From Bacteroides sp. (GTDB lineage Bacteria > Bacteroidota > Bacteroidia > Bacteroidales > Bacteroidaceae), in NCBI RefSeq assembly GCF_030151085.1, contig NZ_JASLER010000021.1, positions 1 to 53,996 on the forward strand: a stretch of DNA of 53,996 bases, written 5' to 3'. The notes beneath the pieces were generated by a model. It was given only the letters and a program-made list of their open reading frames with translations. It was not told the origin of the DNA and searched no databases. Below are positions 1 to 7,998 of the stretch, one piece after another; position 1 is the stretch's first letter, and each line of letters opens with the position of its first letter. The translations under genes were made by a program, and so were the position numbers.

Positions 1-1082
1 ATGTATAGCAACATAATGGCTTGTTGCTGGTCTTTCAGCAAGCCTGTCTTATCTATCAATGAGGCTTGGTTCTCTGTAATCCATTCATCCGCTTTCTTGA
101 ACTCTCCCCTGTCAATGAATGAAAACAGCCGATAGATGAAGATCACGTATGCCACATTCAGTTGGAAACTCGATGAGGATGTAGACAATCTTTCCAGTTT
201 CTCAATGAAGTAATTCATACCCTCGTAATTGTGCATGATGCGCAGACTTTCGAGCATTCCCTCCACCGTCATCAGGTAATATACCGGCGGGTTATGCCAT
301 AAGTGGCTGTTTTCTTCAAACAATTTATTCAGTTCCACAAAAGCGTTGAAGGCTGCCTTGTAATCGCCCACCATGATGAAGTAGTTGGCTTGAAACAGCT
401 GATGGTTCTTCTTTATCTCAAAGTTCTCCACTCTGGCACTTGCTACGATGCTGATTTCGCTTGTCACCAAGTCGTCCAGCATTTGCGTCTCTTCCTGCGA
501 ACGGGATACGCCTTTATTCATCATGCGGTGCTTTAGCAACTCGTGTAGTGAGGACTGTTCATTCAGCTGGCTGATACTCTTCAAAGTATTCTTCATCTGG
601 TATTGCTTGTTCAGCAACTTCTTTTCGTCCAGCTCTCCGAAGTCCAGTGTCAATAAGTAATTCAACTCCAGTCGTTGCGCCATCAGCAGTGCAAAATGGT
701 TCTCATAATAAATAGCTTTCTCCTTCACCTTCTTCAGCACATGCATGCACTCCGGATACATGGATTTCTCATACAGTACCCGTGCATGCAACAGCTCATT
801 GAAAAGCATGTAATAACTATCCTGCTCCATCCGCAAGCGGGTCAGTATATCTATCAGCAAATCAAAAAGATATACCACTACCGTACTGAAAGAAGAAGTA
901 GGACGCGCTTTCAGGAAACGGCGCTTCAATTCTTCCGGATCAGTGACCTTCTTCTCATCTATCAACTTGAAAAGAAAGATATAGTCTTTGTCTTCCTTAT
1001 TGGAGGTGTATATGGAAAATTCCTTCTTTTCTTGCTTGGCAAGACTATTAACCAACTGGATCAGTGATTCGGACTTGAGCAT
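1..1082 (-). CDS. Helical-repeat (TPR-like) hypothetical protein, 3' end missing
   Basis: An open frame begins with ATG at 1082 (MLKSESLIQLVNSLAKQEKK) and stays open to the left edge, giving about 360 residues without a stop, so the C-terminus lies outside the window. The sequence is almost entirely amphipathic helices with repeating Leu/Tyr/Glu/Lys spacing, as in TPR-like Bacteroides proteins. There is no signal peptide or membrane segment, so I infer a cytoplasmic scaffold or regulator. It is transcribed divergently from the ribokinase operon, and the two start codons are 291 bp apart, which makes a role in controlling that operon possible but unproven. I do not recognise a named family. 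Confidence 0.8.
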   Translation of the reverse strand, partial: MLKSESLIQLVNSLAKQEKKEFSIYTSNKEDKDYIFLFKLIDEKKVTDPEELKRRFLKARPTSSFSTVVVYLFDLLIDILTRLRMEQDSYYMLFNELLHARVLYEKSMYPECMHVLKKVKEKAIYYENHFALLMAQRLELNYLLTLDFGELDEKKLLNKQYQMKNTLKSISQLNEQSSLHELLKHRMMNKGVSRSQEETQMLDDLVTSEISIVASARVENFEIKKNHQLFQANYFIMVGDYKAAFNAFVELNKLFEENSHLWHNPPVYYLMTVEGMLESLRIMHNYEGMNYFIEKLERLSTSSSSFQLNVAYVIFIYRLFSFIDRGEFKKADEWITENQASLIDKTGLLKDQQQAIMLLY

Positions 1083-1295
1083 AGTATGAGTGGATTAAAC
1101 ATTTTTACGTCAGCAAGATAGAGAAAATATCAGCAAGAACAAATCTTTTCAGCAGATAATTCCATTATTTACTTATTCTACAAGTATTAAAACGGGCAAG
1201 TATATTTATATATAAACTATCTTAACATCAACCGGTTAGTATGAACAATAATAAGATCCAATCAGTTTATAAGTATCAAATTCAATCTCTTTTGG

Positions 1296-1327
1296 TTTGC
1301 TAATGTGTTTTGCTTCGCATACATTTG
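1296..1327 (+). promoter_or_regulatory. Bacteroidales promoter of ribokinase operon
   Basis: TTTG (1296-1299), a 20-nt spacer and TACATTTG (1320-1327) match the Bacteroides -33/-7 form. Transcription would start near 1334, leaving a leader of about 40 nt before the ATG at 1374. Confidence 0.6.
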
Positions 1328-1373
1328 GCTCAGAAAAGAAAACACTATTCCCAATAATTTAAATCTGATAAAC

Positions 1374-2282
1374 ATGAGTAAGAATATTATTGTAATTGGC
1401 AGTTGTAATACGGATATGGTAATCAAAGCCGACCGTCTTCCCATTCCGGGAGAAACCATACTGGGTGGCAGTTTTATGATGAATCCGGGTGGCAAAGGTG
1501 CCAATCAGGCTGTAGCAGCCGCCAGATTGAAAGGCAATGTATATTTTATAGCAAAAACAGGCAATGACTTGTTCGGCAAACGTTCGGTAGAACAATACGA
1601 GGACGAGGGCATACACGTGGGTAATATTTATTCTGACCCTGTACTGCCTTCCGGCGTTGCTTTGATTACGGTCGACGTGAATGGTGAAAACACCATTGTA
1701 GTAGCTTCCGGTGCCAACGCCTCACTAAGTCCCGAAGATGTACAGAAAGCACAATCCACCATCGAAAAAGGTGATATCTTGTTAATGCAGCTTGAGATAC
1801 CTATTGAAACAGTGGAGTATGCCGCACAGCTGGCAAGCGAAAAAGGCATCAAAGTAATCTTGAATCCTGCACCTGCCCGTGCACTTTCGGATAAGTTACT
1901 GAAGAATCTCTATATGATTATCCCCAATGAAACAGAAGCTGAAATACTTTCCGGCATCAAAGTTACCGATTGGGAAAGTGCCCGTAAGGCAGCAGATATC
2001 ATCAGCCACAAAGGAGTAGATATTGTTGTAATTACTATGGGTTCTAAAGGTGCCTTTATAAAAGAGGGCGATACGTACCATGAAGTGTCCGTACCTAAGG
2101 TGAAAGCCGTAGATACCACTGCTGCCGGGGATACCTTCTGTGGAGCTGTATGCGTAGCCTTGTCCGAGGATATGAATGTAGCCGATGCCGTGAAGTTCGC
2201 CAATAAATGCGCTTCTATCACCGTAACGCGCATGGGAGCACAGTCTTCCCTACCCTATCGTAAAGAGATAAACATTTTATAA
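1374..2282 (+). CDS. rbsK: Ribokinase (PfkB family)
   Basis: Phosphorylates D-ribose to ribose 5-phosphate with ATP in the cytoplasm. The 302-residue protein starts at MSKNIIVIGSCNTDMV, carries the N-terminal PfkB substrate motif GGKGANQAVAAARL and the C-terminal PfkB signature DTTAAGDTFCGA with the catalytic Asp. An upstream in-frame ATG at 1305 would add 23 residues unlike any ribokinase N-terminus and lies upstream of the -7 box, so 1374 is preferred. It is followed after 22 bp by a sugar permease and then a nucleoside hydrolase, which together form a ribose/nucleoside scavenging operon. Ribokinase is the best call; another pentose or nucleoside kinase of the family is possible. Confidence 0.92.
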   Translation: MSKNIIVIGSCNTDMVIKADRLPIPGETILGGSFMMNPGGKGANQAVAAARLKGNVYFIAKTGNDLFGKRSVEQYEDEGIHVGNIYSDPVLPSGVALITVDVNGENTIVVASGANASLSPEDVQKAQSTIEKGDILLMQLEIPIETVEYAAQLASEKGIKVILNPAPARALSDKLLKNLYMIIPNETEAEILSGIKVTDWESARKAADIISHKGVDIVVITMGSKGAFIKEGDTYHEVSVPKVKAVDTTAAGDTFCGAVCVALSEDMNVADAVKFANKCASITVTRMGAQSSLPYRKEINIL

Positions 2283-2304
2283 ATAACAACTTAAAACTAA
2301 TGCT

Positions 2305-3309
2305 ATGTTCATTGTCAACAGTTACACGCTCGCCGTTATCTTCTGCGTTATCACGATGTTCTGCTGGGGCTCGTGGGGAAATACACAGAAACTCGCCGGA
2401 AAGACCTGGCGTTACGAATTGTTCTATTGGGATTATGTAATAGGAATCCTTATCTTCTCACTCCTGATGGGCTTCACTTTGGGCAGCACCGGTGATGCCG
2501 GACGCGGTTTTGTAGAAGACTTAAAGCAAATCAGTGTAGAGAATTATGCCAGCGCTTTCATAGGCGGTATCATTTTCAATCTGGCCAATATCCTGCTATC
2601 AGCTTCTATCTCCATGGCAGGGCTAACGGTGGCTTTTCCACTAGGTGTCGGCATAGCATTGGTGCTGGGTGTTTTCGTCAATTACTTTGGCGATCCCAAA
2701 GGCAATGCGGCTATCCTGTTCAGTGGTGTGGCGCTCGTAGTGCTGGCTATTATATTCAATGCCATAGCTGCCGGAAAGATGAACAAGAAAGGAAACGACA
2801 CCAATAAGAAAGGAATTATTATCGCTATTATAGCCGGTGTGCTGATGTCCTTCTTCTATCGGTTTGTAGCGTCTGCTATGGATCTGAATAACTTCGAGTC
2901 TCCCACTCCCACCATGGCTACTCCCTATTCGGCATTCTTTATATTCGCAACAGGTATCTTCGTAAGCAATTTCATCATTAACACCATCGTTATGAAGAAG
3001 CCTTTTGTAGGTACTCCGGTCAGCTATCGTGAGTATTTCCAAGGCAAGTTCAGCACGCACATGGTCGGAGTGCTTGGTGGAGTTATCTGGGGATTGGGTA
3101 CAGCGCTAAGCTACATCGCTGCCGGAAAGGCAGGCGCCGCTATCTCGTATGCGCTGGGACAAGGTGCACCGATGATTGCCGCTTTGTGGGGTATCTTCAT
3201 CTGGAAAGAGTTCAAAGGCTCTTCACGGACTGTAAATATCTTGCTGGCTTTTATGTTCATCCTGTTTATATCGGGGTTAGGAGCAATTATCATTTCCGGA
3301 GCTAACTAA
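2305..3309 (+). CDS. GRP-type sugar permease (ribose/glucose uptake family)
   Basis: A 334-residue inner-membrane protein with about ten hydrophobic segments and the opening CWGSWGNTQKLAGK typical of the glucose/ribose uptake (GRP/RhaT-like) branch of the drug/metabolite transporter superfamily. Repeated Gly/Ala-rich helices and conserved loops (GKAGAAISYALGQGAP near the C-terminus) agree with this. It lies between ribokinase and nucleoside hydrolase, so ribose is the likely substrate: periplasmic ribose freed from nucleosides would be imported here and phosphorylated by the upstream kinase. The substrate is inferred from context only. Confidence 0.85.
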   Translation: MFIVNSYTLAVIFCVITMFCWGSWGNTQKLAGKTWRYELFYWDYVIGILIFSLLMGFTLGSTGDAGRGFVEDLKQISVENYASAFIGGIIFNLANILLSASISMAGLTVAFPLGVGIALVLGVFVNYFGDPKGNAAILFSGVALVVLAIIFNAIAAGKMNKKGNDTNKKGIIIAIIAGVLMSFFYRFVASAMDLNNFESPTPTMATPYSAFFIFATGIFVSNFIINTIVMKKPFVGTPVSYREYFQGKFSTHMVGVLGGVIWGLGTALSYIAAGKAGAAISYALGQGAPMIAALWGIFIWKEFKGSSRTVNILLAFMFILFISGLGAIIISGAN

Positions 3310-3382
3310 TTTTGCAATGTCGCCATTGCCAAGAAAAAACTATTTATCTTTGCCTCACAGAATTATTAATCCTAAAAAACAC

Positions 3383-4435
3383 ATGACTATGATGAAGGAC
3401 AAACTCTATCTGTTAGGAATCGTACTATTAGTATTTTCGAGTTGCAACACCAAGAAACAGCAGGCAGAAGAAGCCGTTTCCACTACCCCGAAAATCATTT
3501 TAGAAACCGATATGGGTAATGACGTAGACGACGCTTTGGCACTGGACATGATTTATAAATACATGGATGCCGGACAAATCGACCTCTTAGGCATCATGAC
3601 CAACAAGGACAGCAAGTATTCCGCCGAGTATCTGGACATCATGAACACTTGGTACGGATATCCTCAAATCCCCATCGGAATCGTGCGCAACGGAGCCGAC
3701 TGTGAGGCAGATGCCATCAATTACGCCCAATGCACCTGCCTCCTGAAAAAGGAAAACGGAGAGCCCGCCTTTAAACGTTCGCTGAAGGATTATGAGCAAT
3801 TGCCCGATGCACACTTGCTGTACCGTAAGTTGCTGGCGCAGCAACCTGATAGTTCCGTTACTGTAATCTCCATAGGATTCTCTACCAATCTTGCCCGCTT
3901 GCTCGATACTCCGGCTGACGATATATCTCCACTTACCGGGAAAGAGTTGGTTGGCAAGAAAGTAAAGTTACTCTGCACAATGGCGGGATGTTTTAACGAC
4001 TCTAACTTTTACGAATACAATGTAGTAAAAGATATCCCCGCAGCAAAGAAAGTGTTTGGCGAATGGCCTACACCTTTAGTTACCTCTCCGTTTGAAGTCG
4101 GCATTGCCATCAACTATCCGGGTAGCAGTATCGAAAATGATTTCCAGTGGGCGACAATGCACCCGATGGTAGAAGCCTATAAGAGTTACCAGAAGATGCC
4201 ATACGACCGCCCTACCTGGGACTTGACTTCTGTACTCTATTCAGTAGAAGGCCCTTCCTACTTCACCATTTCACCTGCCGGGAAAATAAATATAACCGAT
4301 AAAGGTGCTTCAGAATTTACTCCCGATAATACAGGCAATCGCTTCTATATGACCGTAGATTCCATTCAGTCAGAGAATATAAAGAAGCATCTTGTAGAAC
4401 TCATTACAAAGGAACCGGGTAACCGGGAAATATAA
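3383..4435 (+). CDS. Nucleoside hydrolase-like lipoprotein
   Basis: Predicted to cleave the N-glycosidic bond of ribonucleosides, releasing base and ribose. From the ATG at 3383 the protein has 350 residues with a lipoprotein signal (MTMMKDKLYLLGIVLLVFSSC, lipid-attached Cys at 21), so it acts in the periplasm or at the cell surface. The Ca-binding aspartate cluster ETDMGNDVDDALALD (about residues 41-55) is the form seen in the IunH-like branch of Bacteroidetes. An upstream ATG at 3317 would bury the signal peptide behind 22 unrelated residues and is rejected. It is the third gene of the ribose operon, 73 bp after the permease. The exact nucleoside preference cannot be read from sequence. Confidence 0.85.
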   Translation: MTMMKDKLYLLGIVLLVFSSCNTKKQQAEEAVSTTPKIILETDMGNDVDDALALDMIYKYMDAGQIDLLGIMTNKDSKYSAEYLDIMNTWYGYPQIPIGIVRNGADCEADAINYAQCTCLLKKENGEPAFKRSLKDYEQLPDAHLLYRKLLAQQPDSSVTVISIGFSTNLARLLDTPADDISPLTGKELVGKKVKLLCTMAGCFNDSNFYEYNVVKDIPAAKKVFGEWPTPLVTSPFEVGIAINYPGSSIENDFQWATMHPMVEAYKSYQKMPYDRPTWDLTSVLYSVEGPSYFTISPAGKINITDKGASEFTPDNTGNRFYMTVDSIQSENIKKHLVELITKEPGNREI

Positions 4436-4454
4436 ACGAGGTTTCAAAACAGAA

Positions 4455-4557
4455 AGAACACGAATTACACAAATTACGCAAATAGTAAATCAGGTAAATA
4501 CTGATTGTCAAAAGCATAAGAATGCATTAATTGTGTAATTCGTGTAATTTGTGTTCT
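4455..4557. repeat. Large imperfect inverted repeat between convergent genes
   Basis: A 29-bp arm at 4455-4483 and its imperfect reverse complement at 4529-4557 (three or four mismatches) flank a 45-bp centre. Each arm holds direct repeats of AATTACAC. Placed between the 3' ends of the nucleoside hydrolase and the repressor, it could act as a two-way terminator or be a dispersed intergenic repeat. Confidence 0.65.
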
Positions 4558-4586
4558 AATTCTCATTCCAACATCTCTTCTTCTCG

Positions 4587-5309
4587 TTACATCATCATGT
4601 TCTTGCGTATCGAAAACTTCACGATAGCCATCGCGTTGATTGATTGTAGTGGCAGATCCATAGGATCGTGGTGCACATTGTAGCTCACTAAGCGAATACA
4701 ATCCGACTGTTCCGAACGGTTAACGTATTTCACTGCCAAATACTCGTCTCCACCACGTTCAAAGGAAATAAGATACATTTCACCATAAATCACATCCGTA
4801 AAACTACTGATAGACTTGAAGCCCACAATATCGCCCGATTTCAGAATGGGATACATACTGTCACCACTTACATAAACAGCCCCGTCGCAAAGCGGCACAC
4901 TGGGTATCAAAATTTTTCCTACTGCATATTGAGGACGGTCTTCGAGCAGTGTCTTCAGATTAGCAGCAGCTGAAATGTCGTAGAGCGTCACACTACGGTC
5001 AGCCACCACTTCGGGCGACTTCGGATTATGTAAGATCTCCACTTCTCCCTCCACCAATTCACTCTTGCAAACCTTCATGTGCGACGTAGGGGTACCCTTG
5101 CCTGTAAGCAACCAATTGTAATCCACCTCTTTCAGTCGTCCCAGTACCAACGGGAAATCAATACTGTTGCGAGCAATCCAGTTGCTCAGGGTGGAGCGTG
5201 AAATACCTAAATAGGCAGCCAATTCGCTGTCAGTCTTATACTTCTTCACCTGTTTGGCACGCTTTACAATGTCTGCCGCACTAAATACTCGATCTTTATC
5301 ATCTTCCAT
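4587..5309 (-). CDS. CI/LexA-type repressor with S24 peptidase domain
   Basis: A 240-residue phage-type transcriptional repressor. An N-terminal helix-turn-helix (about residues 27-47, SELAAYLGISRSTLSNWIAR) is followed by the NWLLTGKG segment common in Bacteroidetes prophage repressors. The C-terminal S24 domain has the nucleophile Ser151 in SGDSM and a Lys at 194 (LAVKYV) positioned as the general base, so self-cleavage on DNA damage is plausible. It is divergent from a cassette of zinc-ribbon, DUF4373 and HU-like genes, which it probably represses from the 426-bp intergenic region. No integrase, portal or capsid gene is nearby, so it is a domesticated or relic element regulator. Confidence 0.9.
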   Translation of the reverse strand: MEDDKDRVFSAADIVKRAKQVKKYKTDSELAAYLGISRSTLSNWIARNSIDFPLVLGRLKEVDYNWLLTGKGTPTSHMKVCKSELVEGEVEILHNPKSPEVVADRSVTLYDISAAANLKTLLEDRPQYAVGKILIPSVPLCDGAVYVSGDSMYPILKSGDIVGFKSISSFTDVIYGEMYLISFERGGDEYLAVKYVNRSEQSDCIRLVSYNVHHDPMDLPLQSINAMAIVKFSIRKNMMM

Positions 5310-5403
5310 ATTTTCTTTTTTTAGTTTGTGCTATTTCACATTTTGTTATCTTATTCATCTATACGCAATTATAAAAATTCACATAATTAATTTTTCAATT
5401 AAC

Positions 5404-5434
5404 TTGTTTTATATTTAAAACAGACGTATATTTG
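5404..5434 (+). promoter_or_regulatory. Promoter of the zinc-ribbon/DUF4373 cassette
   Basis: TTG at 5404-5406 and TATATTTG at 5427-5434, 20 nt apart, match the Bacteroidales promoter. Transcription would start near 5441. The leader to the 5736 gene is then about 295 nt and contains a small ORF and 22-bp repeats. Confidence 0.5.
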
Positions 5435-5489
5435 TCGCAACAAAAATAGCGATATTGTTTTTAAAACACAACTAAAAGAACAAATAATT

Positions 5490-5609
5490 ATGGAAAAGAC
5501 ACATTCTTCCAGACAGCGGGCAAGACTGCCTTGCAAAAAAGATACACATATTGAGTTACACCAACACCCTTATTGCTGGAAATATAGATACAGCATATTG
5601 GATATATAG
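5490..5609 (+). CDS. Possible small leader ORF, 39 aa
   Basis: ATG at 5490 opens a 39-codon frame (MEKTHSSRQRARLPC...) ending in TAG at 5609, about 49 nt after the predicted transcription start. The peptide is basic and His/Cys-bearing with no recognisable family. The end of the frame runs into the 22-bp repeats. It may be a leader peptide or chance; I cannot support a function. Confidence 0.25.
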   Translation: MEKTHSSRQRARLPCKKDTHIELHQHPYCWKYRYSILDI

Positions 5610-5656
5610 ATGCGACCGACTGGACATATAGATGCAATGTATGGGGCATATACTTC
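5576..5656. repeat. Imperfect 22-bp tandem repeats (operator-like)
   Basis: Three full units start at 5576, 5598 and 5620, with a partial fourth at 5642. They share TGGA(a/t/c)ATATAGAT(a/g)C at exact 22-bp spacing, close to two helical turns. They lie in the control region between the S24 repressor and its divergent cassette. Spacing not divisible by three argues against a coding repeat. Confidence 0.6.
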
Positions 5657-5735
5657 AAACAAACATTCTATACAAGCCCCTAAAAAGAATAACAAATAAA
5701 AAACGACCTAAGTATCACATTTAAACATATAAAAC

Positions 5736-6071
5736 ATGAAAAAGAATACAGAAAAAAACGTCCGCATCTGTGGATATTGTCACAAAGAACTTCCTATTGA
5801 AGCTTTTTACATCAGCAAACATACACACCACGCAGACAATTACTGCAAAGAATGCCGTAAAGCCATGACATCCAAGCAATATCAGGAGTGCAAATTCGTA
5901 GATATTTCACGCGACTACCCCGTTATTACGCAAATACCAGATCGGGAACGCCGCATGGTTCTTATCCTGAAAGCCTTGCAAACCGTAAACAAAAGTATTG
6001 CCCGCAAGCGGCAAAGAATGCTGAATGAATCATGCAGGCAGGACAAAGCCGCCAAGGAACAAGCTGACTAA
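5736..6071 (+). CDS. Small zinc-ribbon protein
   Basis: A 111-residue protein with two CxxC pairs (Cys12/15 and Cys37/40) in a short N-terminal domain, the pattern of small zinc ribbons such as those at the start of HNH/endonuclease VII-like phage proteins. The C-terminal half is a basic helix rich in Arg/Lys and lacks HNH catalytic residues. It is the first sizeable gene of the cassette, 29 bp ahead of the DUF4373 gene. DNA or RNA binding is likely; the actual role is unknown. Confidence 0.75.
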   Translation: MKKNTEKNVRICGYCHKELPIEAFYISKHTHHADNYCKECRKAMTSKQYQECKFVDISRDYPVITQIPDRERRMVLILKALQTVNKSIARKRQRMLNESCRQDKAAKEQAD

Positions 6072-6100
6072 CAACTATTAACCCATAAACACAAACCATT

Positions 6101-6976
6101 ATGTCCAGAATAAAGAAACGGGGATTGGATTACTTCCCCCTGAACACCGATTTTATACAAAACCGCATCGTGCGCCGCATCATGAAACGTAACGGCGACG
6201 GTGCCCTTGCTACATTGCTAGCCGCCCTTTCCTGCATCTATGCCGACGAAGGTTACTACGTGCGTGCCGACGAACTTTTCTACGAAGATCTCTCAGCCGG
6301 TTTGTACGACACCACCATCGACAAGGTGAAATCCATCCTTGCCCAGGCTATGGATTACGGATTCTTCGATATCGTCCTCTTCCGCGAGTATGGCATACTT
6401 ACTTCCGCCGAAATTCAGCGCCAGTACCTTTTCAGCACCAAGCGCCGGAAGGCTTCAGCTATCGACCCTCGCTTCTGCTTGATAGATGATCCGCAAACTG
6501 ATGCCGAAAACGATACTGATGCCGAAAACGAAGCCAATGAAGACCACTCATCCGAAAGTGAAAGTGCAACATTAAAGCCCCAAAATGTAACATCCGGTAC
6601 ACATAGCATAGCACAACATAGCATAGAAAAGCATAGCATAGCACAGGAAAGCAAAGCAAACTCCCTCCTCAATAGTTCCCCCCAAACCGGGGGAACTGAG
6701 GGCGCAGATGGAACATCTACGGAGGAGGATTCTTTGTACAATAAAAAAATAGCTACCATGCAGCCTCCGCAGGACGGGCAGGAACACAACTTGGACGGCT
6801 TAATCTTTAACCTCCGCCAGTTTCGGATTTCCCCGCAGGAACAGTACGCTATCATCCTCAAAAGCAATTTCGGCGTAATCGGGCATCCTATGTGGAAAGG
6901 CTTCTATGCGCTGCGGGAAAGTCATGGCAAAATACGTCAGCCAGGACGGTATCTGCTAAGTTTGTGCAACAAATGA
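6101..6976 (+). CDS. DUF4373 (Lin1244/Lin1753-like) domain protein
   Basis: A 291-residue protein. Residues 1 to about 110 (GLDYFPLNTDFIQ... LFREYGILTS) match the DUF4373 N-terminal domain found in phage and mobile-element proteins of Bacteroides, usually taken as DNA-binding or replication-associated. A low-complexity linker (about residues 125-225) is Asp/Glu/Asn- and Ser-rich and contains the HSIAQ-type tandem repeats; the C-terminal 60 residues are folded again (RQFRISPQEQYAIILKSNF). It sits between the zinc-ribbon and HU-like genes, its usual place in this cassette. Specific function is unknown. Confidence 0.85.
   Translation: MSRIKKRGLDYFPLNTDFIQNRIVRRIMKRNGDGALATLLAALSCIYADEGYYVRADELFYEDLSAGLYDTTIDKVKSILAQAMDYGFFDIVLFREYGILTSAEIQRQYLFSTKRRKASAIDPRFCLIDDPQTDAENDTDAENEANEDHSSESESATLKPQNVTSGTHSIAQHSIEKHSIAQESKANSLLNSSPQTGGTEGADGTSTEEDSLYNKKIATMQPPQDGQEHNLDGLIFNLRQFRISPQEQYAIILKSNFGVIGHPMWKGFYALRESHGKIRQPGRYLLSLCNK
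6599..6660 (+). repeat. AGCATAGCA-type tandem repeats inside the DUF4373 gene
   Basis: Imperfect repeats of (A)GCATAGCACA encode HSIAQHSIEKHSIAQESKA in the linker of the DUF4373 protein. Such a tract can change length by slippage, altering linker length or frame. Confidence 0.55.
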
Positions 6977-7078
6977 TGCAGGAAAAGGATTGTAATATAG
7001 CGTTATCGGGCTATGTATTAATCAGTCACATATTGTGAATATTCATAATAATTTCATGAAGAAAAGCGACGATTATTA

Positions 7079-7110
7079 TTTGTATATGCAGAAAAGGAAC
7101 CTTATCTTTG
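7079..7110 (+). promoter_or_regulatory. Promoter of the HU-like gene
   Basis: TTTG (7079-7082), 20 nt, TATCTTTG (7103-7110) is a near-perfect Bacteroidales promoter with start near 7118. The HU-like gene and the genes after it can therefore be transcribed apart from DUF4373. Confidence 0.7.
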
Positions 7111-7175
7111 TAATGTCATTAAGCTTAATACACAAAACAAAATTATTTTATTAATCAAACTAAAACAAAACTATC

Positions 7176-7655
7176 ATGCCAGTAATTTACAAAGGATTGC
7201 AATCATCTATTGCAACCAAAGAAGGGAAAAAACTATTTTATCCCCGCGTCGTAATGACGGGAAATGTGAACACGAAAAAAATTGCGGAAGAAATCGCCGA
7301 ACTATCCTCCCTCTCACCGGGCGACACCAAGAATGTCCTCGACAACCTGGTAACCGTGATGACCCGGCACTTACAAGCGTCCGAAAGCGTAACAATTGAT
7401 GACTTCGGCACCTTCCACCTTAGTATGAAGTCCACCGGTAAAGGTGTGGAAAGTATGGACAAAGTGTCCGCCACACAAGCCAACCTGATGGTACGCTTCC
7501 TACCGGCCTCCACCCGTAATCTGGACAGAACCGTAGCCACACGTTTGATGGTGACAGGAGTGAAGTGCGTGCGCTTCGATCTCCAATCGGCCGAGAATGC
7601 AGGCGGCGGGAATACAGGCGGTGCAGGTGATGAAAACGATAATCCGCTAGGATAA
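7176..7655 (+). CDS. HU-like DNA-binding protein with acidic tail
   Basis: A 159-residue member of the Bacteroides HU/HIG branch. The N-terminal part (about residues 1-125) has the HU fold pattern, including the TIDDFGTFHLS segment that corresponds to the HU arm entry, and a basic Arg-rich stretch. The C-terminal 20 residues are Gly/Asn/Asp-rich and end in GDENDNPLG, the same ending as the second HU-like protein at 27754-28236. Family members bind DNA with little sequence preference. In Bacteroides this gene commonly sits just ahead of an amidase and a smalltalk gene, as here. Confidence 0.88.
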   Translation: MPVIYKGLQSSIATKEGKKLFYPRVVMTGNVNTKKIAEEIAELSSLSPGDTKNVLDNLVTVMTRHLQASESVTIDDFGTFHLSMKSTGKGVESMDKVSATQANLMVRFLPASTRNLDRTVATRLMVTGVKCVRFDLQSAENAGGGNTGGAGDENDNPLG

Positions 7656-7734
7656 CACGACAACAAGGAAACACGCAAAAGCTAAACACACAAAAGTAAA
7701 CACACACAAAACTAACTCTTCGTAAGTCGGTACC

Positions 7735-7784
7735 TTCAGGCGCCAAAGGTCCGTCTTGCGTCGATTTAGCTTAAACAGCCTGAA
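7735..7784 (+). other. Stem-loop between HU-like gene and amidase remnant
   Basis: TTCAGGC (7735-7741) and GCCTGAA (7778-7784) form a 7-bp perfect stem around a 36-nt loop in the 178-nt HU-amidase gap. There is no U-tract, so this is not a typical terminator; it may be an mRNA element. Confidence 0.35.
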
Positions 7785-7833
7785 AGCTGAACAGAGACTA
7801 TATCAAATTTCATTCATTAAAACTTAAAACACA

Positions 7834-7971
7834 ATGAAAATCATCAATTACACCGTGGTGCACTGTAGTGCCACGCAGGAGGATCATATCCCTACTCTTT
7901 CAGACATAGAGATCGAACACTGCCATCGAAAGTTCAACGGTATTGGTCATTACTATTTCATCAATCACTAA
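7834..7971 (+). pseudogene. Truncated N-acetylmuramoyl-L-alanine amidase
   Basis: MKIINYTVVHCSATQED... NGIGHYYFINH followed by a stop: 45 residues that match the start of the roughly 140-150-residue N-acetylmuramoyl-L-alanine amidases (type 2, T7 lysozyme-like) found next to HU-like and smalltalk genes in Bacteroides. The first zinc His (VVHCSAT) is kept, but the rest of the catalytic domain, including the second zinc His and Cys/Asp ligands, is missing. The next gene follows 27 bp later, so the loss is a deletion rather than a simple stop. It is almost certainly inactive as an amidase. Confidence 0.8.
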
Positions 7972-7998
7972 GCTATTAACAATAAAACATCAACAATT

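Noticed and set aside
1305..1373. Extended N-terminus of ribokinase from ATG 1305
   Set aside because: The added residues are not ribokinase-like, and the -7 box at 1320-1327 lies downstream of that ATG.
5576..5656. CRISPR-like short regularly spaced repeats
   Set aside because: Units are directly adjacent 22-bp tandem copies without spacers, and no cas gene is present.
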